Positions 11,683 to 19,472 of a stretch of DNA of 20,018 bases are shown here, piece by piece; position 1 is the first letter of the stretch, and each line of letters starts with the position of its first letter. The stretch is taken from NCBI GenBank assembly GCA_937967645.1, contig CALBTT010000212.1, forward strand, positions 1-20,018. Direction: 5' to 3'. Under the pieces are notes generated by a model. It saw only the letters and a program-made list of their open reading frames with translations. It was not told where the DNA came from and searched no databases. The position numbers and the translations under genes are program-made. The stretch comes from an uncultured Zoogloea sp. (GTDB lineage: Bacteria; Pseudomonadota; Gammaproteobacteria; Burkholderiales; Rhodocyclaceae).

Positions 11683-12927
11683 ATGAGCCCGAACCCGCCC
11701 CGGCCGTCAGCAGGCGCGGAGGTCCCGCAGATCTCCTACTGGCCCCTCGTCCTTGTCGCCTCCACGGTGCTGATGATCACCATGGGGATCCGCCAGTCCC
11801 TCGGCCTTTTCGTGTCCCCCCTCAACACCGCCACCGGTCTGGGGGTCGCCAGCATCAGTCTGGCGATGGCTGTGGGGCAGTTCGTCTGGGGCGCCGCGCA
11901 GCCTGTCTTCGGTGCCGTCGCCGACCGCTTCGGTCCGGCCGGGTCGCTGTTCACCGGGGCGGTCATGCTGGTGCTCGGCCTGATCCTGACGCCCTTTGTG
12001 GAGAGCCAGTTCGGCCTCATCATGACCCTCGGCTTCCTCGTCGCGGCAGGCGCCGGAGCCGGCAGCTTCTCGATCCTGCTGGGGGCCATGGCGCAGCGGG
12101 TGCCCGCGCCGAAGCGCGCCTTCGCCTCCGGCTTCCTCAATGCCGGCGGTTCCTTCGGGCAGTTCCTGTTCGCCCCGCTGACCCAGTTCCTGATCAGCGG
12201 TTTCGGCTGGGTCACGGCCCTGTACGGCCTGGCGGCCTGTGCGCTGGCCACGCTGCCGCTGTCCTGGCCGCTGCGCCACAAGGTCGAGCATCCGCCATCC
12301 GCCGCCGCGGACATGGGCCTGAAAGCGCAGCTGCGGGTCGCCCTGCGTGATCGCAGCTACTGGTGCCTGCACGCGGGTTTCTTCACCTGCGGTTTCCACA
12401 TCGCCTTCCTGGTCACCCATCTGCCCGGGGCCGTCGACCTGTGTGGCTTGCCGGCCAACGTCTCGGCCGTCTCCCTCGGCTTGATCGGCCTGGCCAATAT
12501 CGCCGGCAGTCTCGGTGTCGGTGCGCTGGGCCAGCATTACCGCATGAAGTGGCTGCTGGCCATCATGTATGGATCACGCGCGGTGCTGGTGGCGATCTAC
12601 CTCGCTGCGCCCAAGACCTCGCTGACCTTCTATGCCTTCGCCTTCGGACTGGGCCTGACCTGGCTGGCCACCGTTCCCCCCACCGCGGGCCTGGTCGGCA
12701 AGCTGTTCGGTCTGCGCTACCTGGCCACCCTGTTCGGCCTGACCTTGCTGTCCCATCAGACCGGCGCCTTCTTCGGGGCCTGGCTCGGCGGCCTGGCCCT
12801 GGTGGCCTTCGGCAACTACGACTGGATGTGGTACGCCGACATCGTGTTGGCCCTGCTCGCCGCACTGGTCAGTCTGCCGATCCGGGAGGAGGCGCCGCGG
12901 CGGTGCGGAGGCGCCACCGCTCACTGA
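11683..12927 (+). CDS. MFS transporter, monocarboxylate/oxalate-formate-like
   Basis: This 414-residue inner-membrane carrier has about 12 hydrophobic helices. The first helix contains MGIRQSLGLF with Arg37, and the cytoplasmic loop between helices 2 and 3 carries GAVADRFGP (77-85), the MFS motif A. The overall pattern resembles the MCT and oxalate:formate antiporter branches of the superfamily, which move small carboxylates. The substrate is not identifiable from sequence. The next gene is malonyl-CoA decarboxylase, which makes a malonate-like or other short carboxylate an attractive but unproven guess. ATG 11683 is the first ATG in frame and has no strong ribosome site. The gene lies 74 bases after the hybrid kinase and ends in two consecutive in-frame TGA codons (12925-12930). 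Confidence 0.82.
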   Translation: MSPNPPRPSAGAEVPQISYWPLVLVASTVLMITMGIRQSLGLFVSPLNTATGLGVASISLAMAVGQFVWGAAQPVFGAVADRFGPAGSLFTGAVMLVLGLILTPFVESQFGLIMTLGFLVAAGAGAGSFSILLGAMAQRVPAPKRAFASGFLNAGGSFGQFLFAPLTQFLISGFGWVTALYGLAACALATLPLSWPLRHKVEHPPSAAADMGLKAQLRVALRDRSYWCLHAGFFTCGFHIAFLVTHLPGAVDLCGLPANVSAVSLGLIGLANIAGSLGVGALGQHYRMKWLLAIMYGSRAVLVAIYLAAPKTSLTFYAFAFGLGLTWLATVPPTAGLVGKLFGLRYLATLFGLTLLSHQTGAFFGAWLGGLALVAFGNYDWMWYADIVLALLAALVSLPIREEAPRRCGGATAH

Positions 12928-12940
12928 TGAATGATCCGTG

Positions 12941-12975
12941 GCGGAAGTCACACCAGACAGGTGGCCGGCTTCCGC
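12941..12975 (+). terminator. Possible hairpin after the MFS gene
   Basis: GCGGAAG (12941-12947) and CTTCCGC (12969-12975) form a perfect 7-base inverted repeat around a 21-base loop, starting 14 bases after the MFS stop. There is no T-run, so a terminator role is weakly supported; it could equally be an operator half-site pair ahead of the decarboxylase gene. Confidence 0.25.
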
Positions 12976-12980
12976 TACAG

Positions 12981-12996
12981 TGGCAGGGGTACTGCC
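12981..12996 (+). promoter_or_regulatory. Sigma-54-like promoter or palindromic operator upstream of MCD
   Basis: TGGCAGG, GGTA and CTGCC form a GG-N10-GC arrangement close to the sigma-54 consensus (TGGCACG-N4-TTGCW), with three deviations from it. The same bases contain a perfect inverted repeat, GGCAG and CTGCC around five bases (12982-12996), so a repressor or activator operator is an equal alternative. The element lies about 97 bases upstream of the decarboxylase start. Confidence 0.25.
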
Positions 12997-13092
12997 TGGG
13001 GAGGGGTGTTGCGCGGGACGCCCGCCGCCGGCGGGAACAACCGGCCGCTGCCGGGGTCACTCATGCGAGGGTCATCGATCAAGGAGCGTGGG

Positions 13093-14562
13093 ATGGGAAA
13101 GGATGTGAAAGTGGAGAGCACGCGCGGGCTGGGGGCCTCCATGGCGGGGCTGTGGCGCCGCCTGGTACGTGGGCGTGACGAGGATCGCGAGGCGCACAGC
13201 CAGGTGGACGTGGTGCCGGCCCGGACCTGGCGGCGTATCGATGAGCTGCTGAAGGCGGCGGCCGGGGAGTACGACGGCGAGGCGCGGGCCCGTGAGCGGG
13301 TCGGCCAGCTGCTCGCCTTCTACCAGGGGGCCGGCGATGCCGATCGGCAGGCCTTCCTGGGGCGGCTCGAGGCGGGTTTCGGGCCCGGCAAGCCGGAAGT
13401 CCGCAAGGCCATCGATGCGTATCTGGCGGCCCGGGACGATGCGGACCGGGTGCGCGCCGAGGGGCGCCTGGCGGAAAGCCTCGAATCACCGCGGCTGCGT
13501 ATCCTGCGGCAGTTCAACCTGCTGCCTGACGGTGTGCATGCCCTGGTGGACATGCGGGCCGACCTCTACCGCCTGGGGGCCGAGGCTTTTCCGGCCCTGG
13601 AGCAGGACCTGCTGCGCCTGCTCACCCTGTGGTTCGATGCGGGCTTCCTCGAGTTGCGCCGGATCGGCTGGGAGTCGCCGGCGTCCCTGCTCGAGAAGCT
13701 GATCCGCTATGAGGCGGTGCACGAGATCAAGTCCTGGAACGACCTGCGCAACCGGCTGGATTCCGACCGGCGCTGCTATGCCTTCTTCCACGGGCGCATG
13801 CCTTCCGAGCCACTGATCTTCGTGGAGGTGGCGCTGGTCCGGGACATCGCCGACAAGGTGCAGACCCTGCTGGACGAATCCCAGCCGACCCTCGATCCCG
13901 AGTCCGCCACCACGGCGATCTTCTACTCCATCTCCAACGCCCAGGCGGGTCTGCGCGGGGTGAGCATGGGCGAGTTCCTGATCAAGCGGGTGGTGCAGCA
14001 GCTGTTGTCCGAGTATCCGCGGCTGCGCAACTTTGCGACCTTGTCGCCGATCCCGGGCTTCAGCCGCTGGCTGGACAGGCAGCTCGCCGAGCCGGCTTAC
14101 CTGGAGCGCATCCCTACCGATGTGCTGGCGGTGCTGGAAGGCACCGGCAAGAGCGGCATGGCGGCCATCCAGCACTGTCTGGCCGCCGAGATCGGGGGGG
14201 CGGCCAACCAGCCTGCCTTGAAGGCGTGGCTGGAAGGGGAGTGTGCCTACTACCTGGCCCGCGAGAAGAGCGGCAAGCACCCCCTCGATCCGGTCGGGCG
14301 CTTCCATTTCTCCAACGGTGCCAGCCTGGGCCGCATCAACTGGCTGGGTGACGTGTCGGCCCGGGGCTTGCGCCAGTCCTGTGGGTTGATGGTGAATTAC
14401 ATCTATGCCCTGAAGAACATCGAGCGCCAGCATCAGGACTATGCCCGGGATGGCAGCCTGACCCTGGGCGCCGATGTCGAGCGTTGCCTCGACGGGGCCC
14501 TCCGGCTCCGCCGGGCCCGCCGCCCCGCGAGGCGCCCGGCATCGCGGGCCGAGGTGTCCTGA
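13093..14562 (+). CDS. Malonyl-CoA decarboxylase
   Basis: This 489-residue enzyme is predicted to convert malonyl-CoA to acetyl-CoA and CO2. It has the two-part MCD fold, an N-terminal helical region (about 45-190) and a GNAT-like catalytic domain (about 195-470). Family motifs include FFHGRMPSEPLIFVEVAL (231-248), FYSISNAQAGLRGVSMGEF (277-295), TLSPIPGF (316-323) and RFHFSNGASLGRINWLGD (403-420). His405 and the Ser in FYSIS align with the catalytic His/Ser pair described for human MCD. ATG 13093 is firm: AAGGAG lies six bases upstream. An open frame reaching back 54 codons is low-complexity and ignored. The last ~20 residues are strongly arginine-rich. No malonyl-CoA synthetase gene (matB) is adjacent, so the role could be malonate use or malonyl-CoA level control. 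It ends 7 bases from the convergent downstream gene. Confidence 0.92.
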   Translation: MGKDVKVESTRGLGASMAGLWRRLVRGRDEDREAHSQVDVVPARTWRRIDELLKAAAGEYDGEARARERVGQLLAFYQGAGDADRQAFLGRLEAGFGPGKPEVRKAIDAYLAARDDADRVRAEGRLAESLESPRLRILRQFNLLPDGVHALVDMRADLYRLGAEAFPALEQDLLRLLTLWFDAGFLELRRIGWESPASLLEKLIRYEAVHEIKSWNDLRNRLDSDRRCYAFFHGRMPSEPLIFVEVALVRDIADKVQTLLDESQPTLDPESATTAIFYSISNAQAGLRGVSMGEFLIKRVVQQLLSEYPRLRNFATLSPIPGFSRWLDRQLAEPAYLERIPTDVLAVLEGTGKSGMAAIQHCLAAEIGGAANQPALKAWLEGECAYYLAREKSGKHPLDPVGRFHFSNGASLGRINWLGDVSARGLRQSCGLMVNYIYALKNIERQHQDYARDGSLTLGADVERCLDGALRLRRARRPARRPASRAEVS

Positions 14563-14569
14563 GCCGCTT

Positions 14570-15703
14570 CTAGGCCGGGTCCGGGTCGGCGCGGAAGGGC
14601 AGGCGTTCGGACAGCTCGTCCAGGTAGGCCTCCATGCCGCCCCGCTCCTGGGCCAGGAAGCGGGCCACCGCATCGCGGAAGCGCGGATCGGCGATCCAGT
14701 GGGCCGATGCGGTGCGCACCGGCTCCAGGCCGCGGGACAGCTTGTGCTCGCCCTGGGCGCCGCCCTCGAAGCGCTGCAGGCCCTGCCCGATGGCGTAGTC
14801 GATGGCCTGGTAGTAGCAGGCCTCGAAGTGCAGGCAGGGAATGAACTCGGTGCTGCCCCAGTAGCGGCCGTAGAGGGCATCCCGGTCGCACAGGAAGAAG
14901 CTGGCCGCCACCGGTGTGCCGGCCCGCTCGGCGATCATCAGCACGCAGGCCTCCGGGGCAAGGGCGCAGAAATCCTCGAAGAAGCGCCGGGTCAGATAGG
15001 GCGTGGAACGGTGCTCGGCGTAGGTGCGGCTGTAGCAGGCGTGGAAGTAGGCCCATTCCTCCGCCCCGATTTCCGCGCCGCGCAGCACACGGAAGTTCAC
15101 GCCGGCATCCGCCACCTTGCGCCGCTCCTGGCGGATCTTCTTGCGCTTGGGCTGGGCCAGGCGGCCCAGGAAGTCCTCGAAGTCCCGGTAGCCGGCGTTC
15201 TGCCAGTGGAACTGCACCCCGTGGCGGATCTCCAGGCCTGCGTCGGCCAGCCAGGCGGCCTCCTCATCGGTCGGGAAGAGGATGTGCAGGGACGAGGCGC
15301 CCGATTCCCCCACGTGGCCGAGCAGGTGGCCCAGCAGGCTGCGCCGGGCCGCCGCGTCCCGCCCGAGGAGGCGCTGGCCCGGCACCGGCGTGAAGGGCAC
15401 GGCAGACAGCCACTTGGGGTAGTACTCCAGCCCGTGGCGGTGATAGGCCTCGGCCCAGGCCCAGTCGAAGACGTACTCCCCGTAGGAGTGGGTCTTGAGA
15501 TACAGGGGCAGGGCGGCGAGCAGGGTCTCCCCCTCCCACAGGGCCGCGTGGCGGGGTGTCCAGCCCGTGCGCGATGACACGCAACCCGAGCGTTCGAGCG
15601 TGGACAGGTAGGCATGGGAGAGGGTGGGCTGGGGCCCGGCCAGGGCATCCCACTGATCAGCGGGAATCTCGTCCAGGGCGGCGTGCAACGCGAAGCGGGG
15701 CAT
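14570..15703 (-). CDS. GNAT-fold acyltransferase-like protein (COG3146, DUF482 family)
   Basis: This 377-residue cytoplasmic protein belongs to the family annotated as peptidogalycan biosynthesis/recognition or GNAT N-acetyltransferase. Family-like segments include the aromatic stretch YVFDWAWAEAYHRHGLEYY near residues 78-96, the basic helix QPKRKKIRQERRKV near 187-200, and the C-terminal motif FEGGAQGEHKLSRGLEP. The FemAB/GNAT relationship suggests aminoacyl or acyl transfer, but the substrate is unknown and the name is an annotation tradition rather than a demonstrated role. ATG 15703 is the family-like start; no strong Shine-Dalgarno is visible. It converges on the malonyl-CoA decarboxylase gene with a 7-base gap and diverges from nadE across 99 bases. 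Confidence 0.82.
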   Translation of the reverse strand: MPRFALHAALDEIPADQWDALAGPQPTLSHAYLSTLERSGCVSSRTGWTPRHAALWEGETLLAALPLYLKTHSYGEYVFDWAWAEAYHRHGLEYYPKWLSAVPFTPVPGQRLLGRDAAARRSLLGHLLGHVGESGASSLHILFPTDEEAAWLADAGLEIRHGVQFHWQNAGYRDFEDFLGRLAQPKRKKIRQERRKVADAGVNFRVLRGAEIGAEEWAYFHACYSRTYAEHRSTPYLTRRFFEDFCALAPEACVLMIAERAGTPVAASFFLCDRDALYGRYWGSTEFIPCLHFEACYYQAIDYAIGQGLQRFEGGAQGEHKLSRGLEPVRTASAHWIADPRFRDAVARFLAQERGGMEAYLDELSERLPFRADPDPA

Positions 15704-15788
15704 GGCGGTGGGTGGGGTGAGGGAACATCAAGCATACAAGCATGGGGCCACGGATGGTCCAGCCGCGCGGCGGGTGGGCCCTTCGCGG

Positions 15789-15794
15789 TATAGT
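15789..15794 (+). promoter_or_regulatory. -10 box immediately before nadE
   Basis: TATAGT matches the -10 consensus at five of six positions and ends only eight bases before the ATG at 15803. Initiation would fall near 15801, leaving essentially no 5' leader. No -35 box is recognisable at the usual distance and no Shine-Dalgarno site lies ahead of the ATG, which fits a leaderless transcript. Confidence 0.35.
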
Positions 15795-15802
15795 GTCGCC
15801 CC

Positions 15803-17422
15803 ATGAAAACCCCTCTTACCGTCGCTGTCGCCCAGCTCAACTGTGTCGTGGGCGACATCTCCGGCAATGCACGCCGGATCCTGGATGCGGTGACCCGGGC
15901 CAAGGCCGCGGGCGCCGATGTGGTGCTGACCCCCGAACTGGCCCTGTGTGGCTATCCGGCCGAAGACCTGTTGCTGCGCCCGGCCTTCATCGAGGCCTGC
16001 GCAGCCGAACTCGCCACCCTGGCCGTCGAGGTGCAGGGCATCACGGCGCTGGTGGGCTACCCGGCCGAAGTGGAAGGCGTGCGCTACAACGCGGCCGCTG
16101 TGATCCGCGACGGCCGCGTGGTGGACACCTACTTCAAGCACCGCCTGCCCAACTACGAGGTCTTTGACGAGGAACGCTATTTCGAAGCCGGCACCGGTGC
16201 CTGCGTGTTCGAGCTGAAGGGCGTCCGGGTCGGCGTGAATATCTGTGCCGATGTGTGGGAATCCGGTGCCGCCGAGGTGGCCCGTGAGGCCGGCGCCGAG
16301 TTGCTGCTGGTGCTCAATGCCTCGCCCTTCCACATGAACAAGCAGCAGCGCCGTTACGAGGTGCTGCGCGAGCGTGTGGCCGACACCGGCCTGCCGGTGG
16401 CCTACTGCAACCTGGTGGGTGGGCAGGACGAGCTGGTCTTCGATGGCGGCTCCTTCGCCCTCGACGCGGATGGCGGCCTGGCCTGGCAGGGCCGCGTGTT
16501 CGCAGAAGAACTGGCCCTGCTGCGCTTTGCCGACGGGGCCTGGCAGGACCGCCAGCTGCCCGCAGCCCGCCCGGTGGAGGCAGACGTCTACGACGCCCTG
16601 GTGCTGGGGGTGCGTGACTACCTCGGCAAGAACGGCTTCCCCGGCGCCCTCATCGGCCTGTCCGGTGGCGTCGATTCGGCCCTTACGCTGGCCATCGCGG
16701 TCGATGCCCTGGGCGCCGAGCGGGTGCGTGCGGTGATGATGCCCTCGCCCTACACGGCCCAGATGAGCCTCGATGATTCCCGCGAGATGATCCGCCGCAT
16801 CGGCGTGCGCTACGACGAGATCGCCATCGAGCCGGCGATGCGTACCTTCGCCGACCTGCTGGCCCCGCATTTTGCCGGCCTGCCGGAGGACGCCACCGAG
16901 GAGAACCTGCAGTCGCGCATCCGCGGCATGCTGCTGATGGCCCTGTCCAACAAGACCGGCTCCATCGTGTTGACCACCGGCAACAAGAGCGAGATGGCCA
17001 CCGGCTATGCCACGCTCTACGGTGACATGGCCGGCGGTTTCGCGGTCATCAAGGACATCTACAAGACCTTCGTCTACCGCCTGTGTGCGTGGCGCAACGC
17101 CCAGCCGGGCGGCCCGGTGATCCCCGACAACATCCTGACCCGGCCGCCCTCGGCGGAGCTCAAGCCCGACCAGTGCGACCAGGATTCCCTGCCGCCCTAC
17201 GAGGTGCTCGACGCCATCATCGCTGCCTACATGGAAGAAGATCTGGCGCCGGAGGAGATCATCGCCCGGGGCTATCCGGAGGCCGATGTGAAGCGTACTG
17301 TAGGCATGCTCCGGCGCAACGAGTACAAGCGCCGCCAGGCTCCCCCCGGCGTGCGGGTCACCCAGCGCGGCTTCGGCAAGGACTGGCGTTACCCCATCAC
17401 CTCCCGCTACCGCGACGCCTGA
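15803..17422 (+). CDS. nadE: Glutamine-dependent NAD+ synthetase
   Basis: This 539-residue enzyme carries out the last step of NAD+ synthesis: NaAD + ATP + glutamine to NAD+ in the cytoplasm. The N-terminal nitrilase-like glutaminase domain (about 1-260) has the catalytic triad Glu45 (TPELALCGYP), Lys112 (YFKHRLPNY) and Cys148 (GVNICADVWE). The C-terminal synthetase domain (about 265-539) has the ATP pyrophosphatase loop SGGVDS (287-292) and TTGNKSE (391-397). The length fits the shorter bacterial glutamine-dependent type rather than the longer (about 680-residue) mycobacterial form. ATG 15803 is the natural family start. The gene is followed 88 bases later by glnB, an arrangement consistent with control of NAD+ synthesis by PII proteins as reported for related enzymes in Azospirillum. 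Confidence 0.95.
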   Translation: MKTPLTVAVAQLNCVVGDISGNARRILDAVTRAKAAGADVVLTPELALCGYPAEDLLLRPAFIEACAAELATLAVEVQGITALVGYPAEVEGVRYNAAAVIRDGRVVDTYFKHRLPNYEVFDEERYFEAGTGACVFELKGVRVGVNICADVWESGAAEVAREAGAELLLVLNASPFHMNKQQRRYEVLRERVADTGLPVAYCNLVGGQDELVFDGGSFALDADGGLAWQGRVFAEELALLRFADGAWQDRQLPAARPVEADVYDALVLGVRDYLGKNGFPGALIGLSGGVDSALTLAIAVDALGAERVRAVMMPSPYTAQMSLDDSREMIRRIGVRYDEIAIEPAMRTFADLLAPHFAGLPEDATEENLQSRIRGMLLMALSNKTGSIVLTTGNKSEMATGYATLYGDMAGGFAVIKDIYKTFVYRLCAWRNAQPGGPVIPDNILTRPPSAELKPDQCDQDSLPPYEVLDAIIAAYMEEDLAPEEIIARGYPEADVKRTVGMLRRNEYKRRQAPPGVRVTQRGFGKDWRYPITSRYRDA

Positions 17423-17449
17423 ATACGTCGCGCGTACCCACCCCGACAC

Positions 17450-17484
17450 CCCGGCATGCCGGGCAGGATATATCCGGCTAGAAT
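17450..17484 (+). promoter_or_regulatory. glnB promoter region with two adjacent palindromes
   Basis: CCCGGCATGCCGGG (17450-17463) is a perfect 14-base palindrome and GGATATATCC (17466-17475) a perfect 10-base one, two bases apart. They are followed by TAGAAT (17479-17484), a good -10 box (5 of 6) without a matching -35 box. Initiation near 17491 would give a 20-base leader. The palindromes occupy the normal -35 and upstream area, so they may bind a regulator. The first could instead be a nadE terminator stem, but it lacks a T-run. Confidence 0.4.
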
Positions 17485-17510
17485 GCCGCACCGTTTCAAG
17501 GAGACCGCAG

Positions 17511-17849
17511 ATGAAGAAAATCGAAGCCGTGATCAAGCCCTTCAAGCTCGATGAAGTTCGTGAGGCTTTGTCCGAAGTGGGCATCACCGGCCTGACCGTG
17601 ACCGAGGTGAAGGGTTTCGGCCGCCAGAAGGGGCATACCGAGCTTTATCGCGGTGCCGAATACGTCGTGGACTTCCTGCCCAAGATCAAGATCGAGGTGG
17701 TGGTGACCACCGATGTGGTCGAGCAGGCCGTGGAAGCCATCGTCAAGGCTGCGCGCACCGGCAAGATCGGCGACGGCAAGATCTTCGTGATGCCCGTCGA
17801 GCAGGTCGTGCGCATCCGCACCGGCGAGACCAACGAGTCGGCCATCTGA
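17511..17849 (+). CDS. glnB: Nitrogen regulatory protein PII (GlnB)
   Basis: This 112-residue trimeric signal protein senses 2-oxoglutarate, ATP/ADP and, through uridylylation, glutamine. The full-length sequence has the T-loop with the GlnD target Tyr51 in ELYRGAEY, the B-loop TGKIGDGKIF (about 83-92) and the C-terminal RIRTGE. Asp54 (VVDFLPK) is typical of GlnB, whereas GlnK proteins usually have Ser there, and there is no amtB neighbour, so glnB is the better name. ATG 17511 has AAGGAG seven bases upstream (17498-17503). It probably controls glutamine synthetase adenylylation and NtrB, and perhaps the neighbouring NAD+ synthetase. Two hairpins follow the stop. Confidence 0.96.
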   Translation: MKKIEAVIKPFKLDEVREALSEVGITGLTVTEVKGFGRQKGHTELYRGAEYVVDFLPKIKIEVVVTTDVVEQAVEAIVKAARTGKIGDGKIFVMPVEQVVRIRTGETNESAI

Positions 17850-17857
17850 GCCTTCCC

Positions 17858-17877
17858 CGACGCGTCTTTCCGCGTCG
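17858..17877 (+). terminator. Hairpin 1 downstream of glnB
   Basis: CGACGCG (17858-17864) and CGCGTCG (17871-17877) pair perfectly over 7 bases around a 6-base loop (TCTTTC), followed by TCTTGCTT. This is a plausible weak intrinsic terminator nine bases after the glnB stop. Confidence 0.5.
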
Positions 17878-17891
17878 TCTTGCTTCCGCAC

Positions 17892-17918
17892 AGCCCGGCT
17901 TTGGCCGGGCTTTGTGTT
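17892..17918 (+). terminator. Rho-independent terminator of glnB
   Basis: AGCCCGGC (17892-17899) and GCCGGGCT (17904-17911) form an 8-base GC-rich stem with a TTTG loop, followed directly by TTGTGTT. This is the best intrinsic terminator in the window. It separates glnB from gltX. Confidence 0.75.
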
Positions 17919-17943
17919 GATGGGCCGCCGGTTTGCGTAAAAT
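17917..17943 (+). promoter_or_regulatory. Possible sigma-70 promoter of gltX
   Basis: TTGATG (17917-17922) and TAAAAT (17938-17943) lie 15 bases apart, one or two short of ideal; the -10 box matches at five of six positions. Initiation near 17950 would give a leader of about 25 bases to ATG 17975. The -35 overlaps the T-rich end of the glnB terminator. Confidence 0.35.
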
Positions 17944-17974
17944 GGCGGGTTTTCAGCCTCTCCGGATTCCCGTC

Positions 17975-19372
17975 ATGGCCTCTACCGTCCGCACCCGCTT
18001 CGCCCCCAGCCCCACCGGCTACCTGCATATCGGGGGCGCGCGCACGGCGTTGTTCTCCTGGGCCTACGCCCGTCGTCACGGGGGGCAGTTCATCCTGCGC
18101 ATCGAGGACACCGATGTGGCCCGCTCCACCCCCGAGGCGGTGCAGGCCATCCTCGACGGCATGAACTGGCTTGATCTGGGTTGGGACGAAGGCCCGTTCT
18201 ACCAGATGCAGCGCATGGACCGCTACAAGGCGGTCATCCAGGAGATGCTGGCTGCCGGCACCGCCTACCCCTGCTACATGCCGCCGGAAGAGCTCGATGC
18301 CCTGCGGGAAGCCCAACGCGCCCGCGGCGAGAAGCCCCGCTACGACGGCCGCTGGCGCCCCGAGGCCGGCAAGGTGCTGCCCGCACCTCCGGCCGGTGTG
18401 CAGCCGGTGATCCGCTTCAAAAACCCCACCGACGGCGTGGTGGCCTGGGACGACCTGGTCAAGGGCCGCATCGAGATCGCCAACGCCGAGATGGACGACC
18501 TCATCATCGCCCGCGCCGACGGCACGCCTACCTACAACTTCTGCGTGGTGGTGGACGACTGGGACATGGGCATCACCCAGGTCATCCGCGGCGACGACCA
18601 CGTGAACAACACCCCGCGCCAGATCAACATCCTCAAGGCCCTCGGCGCCGTGGTGCCGCAGTACGCGCACCTCTCCATGATCCTCGGCGACGACGGCCAG
18701 AAGCTGTCCAAGCGCCACGGGGCGGTGAGCGTCACCCAGTACGACGACGACGGCTACCTGCCGGAGGCGGTCATCAACTACCTGGCCCGCCTGGGGTGGA
18801 GCCACGGCGATGACGAGATCTTCTCCCGCGAGCAGCTGGTGGAGTGGTTCGATCTGGACCACATCACCCCGTCGGCCGCCCAGTTCAACACCGAGAAGCT
18901 CAACTGGCTCAATGCCCACTACATCAAGCAGACCGACAACGCCCGCCTGGCCGCCGATGTGAGCCGCCGCCTGGCCCGGCGCGGGGTCGATCCGGAGAGC
19001 GGCCCGGCGCTGGAGTCCATCATCGCCCTGTACAAGGATCGGGTGAGCACTCTCAATGAACTGGCCGATGCGGCCGAGGCTTTCTACATCGACCTGCATC
19101 CGGCCGACGAGCTGATCGCCCAGCACATCACCGAAGCCGTGCGGCCGGCCCTCGCCACCCTGCGTGGCAAGCTCGCCGAAGCCGCCTGGGAGAAGGCCCT
19201 GCTCAGCGCCGCGATCAAGGAAACCTGCACCGCCCACGGTCTGAAGATGCCCCAGGTGGCCATCCCCCTGCGGGTCGCCATCCTCGGCCAGCCGCAGACG
19301 CCCTCCATCGACGCGGTGCTGGAGACCATGGGCCGCGACCTGGTGCTGACCCGCCTCGACCGGGTGGTGTAA
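17975..19372 (+). CDS. gltX: Glutamyl-tRNA synthetase
   Basis: This 465-residue class I synthetase charges tRNA-Glu with glutamate in the cytoplasm (E. coli 471 residues). The HIGH-type motif is in PSPTGYLHIGGAR (11-23), the KMSKS-type motif is KLSKR (243-247), and IEDTDVARS (43-51) and the DDWDMGITQVIRGDDH segment (194-209) are typical. Only one cysteine (Cys100) remains in the region where E. coli GltX binds zinc, so this enzyme probably lacks the zinc site. ATG 17975 gives the normal family start MASTVRTRFAPSPTG; an open frame back to a TTG at 17933 crosses the promoter and is rejected. The family can be discriminating or non-discriminating; that cannot be read here. Confidence 0.95.
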   Translation: MASTVRTRFAPSPTGYLHIGGARTALFSWAYARRHGGQFILRIEDTDVARSTPEAVQAILDGMNWLDLGWDEGPFYQMQRMDRYKAVIQEMLAAGTAYPCYMPPEELDALREAQRARGEKPRYDGRWRPEAGKVLPAPPAGVQPVIRFKNPTDGVVAWDDLVKGRIEIANAEMDDLIIARADGTPTYNFCVVVDDWDMGITQVIRGDDHVNNTPRQINILKALGAVVPQYAHLSMILGDDGQKLSKRHGAVSVTQYDDDGYLPEAVINYLARLGWSHGDDEIFSREQLVEWFDLDHITPSAAQFNTEKLNWLNAHYIKQTDNARLAADVSRRLARRGVDPESGPALESIIALYKDRVSTLNELADAAEAFYIDLHPADELIAQHITEAVRPALATLRGKLAEAAWEKALLSAAIKETCTAHGLKMPQVAIPLRVAILGQPQTPSIDAVLETMGRDLVLTRLDRVV

Positions 19373-19410
19373 GCGGAGTGGGGTAGGTGTAGGGTGCGTG
19401 TAGGGTACGT

Positions 19411-19432
19411 GTAGGGGCGGCTTTAGCCGCCC
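19411..19432 (+). repeat. REP palindrome, copy 4 (forward)
   Basis: GTAG foot (19411-19414), arms GGGCGGCT (19415-19422) and AGCCGCCC (19425-19432), loop TT instead of TC. It is otherwise identical to copies 1-3. Confidence 0.85.
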
Positions 19433-19472
19433 ACTGCGGGTTGATGAAGGTCGGTTGTTGATCGGAGTCCGC

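Noticed and set aside
12931..13092. 54-codon N-terminal extension of malonyl-CoA decarboxylase
   Set aside because: ATG 13093 has a strong AAGGAG site at ideal spacing, and the upstream codons do not resemble the family and cover inverted repeats.
17933..17974. Upstream TTG start for gltX
   Set aside because: The extension overlaps a probable -10 box and does not match GltX N-termini, which begin just before the FAPSPTG motif.
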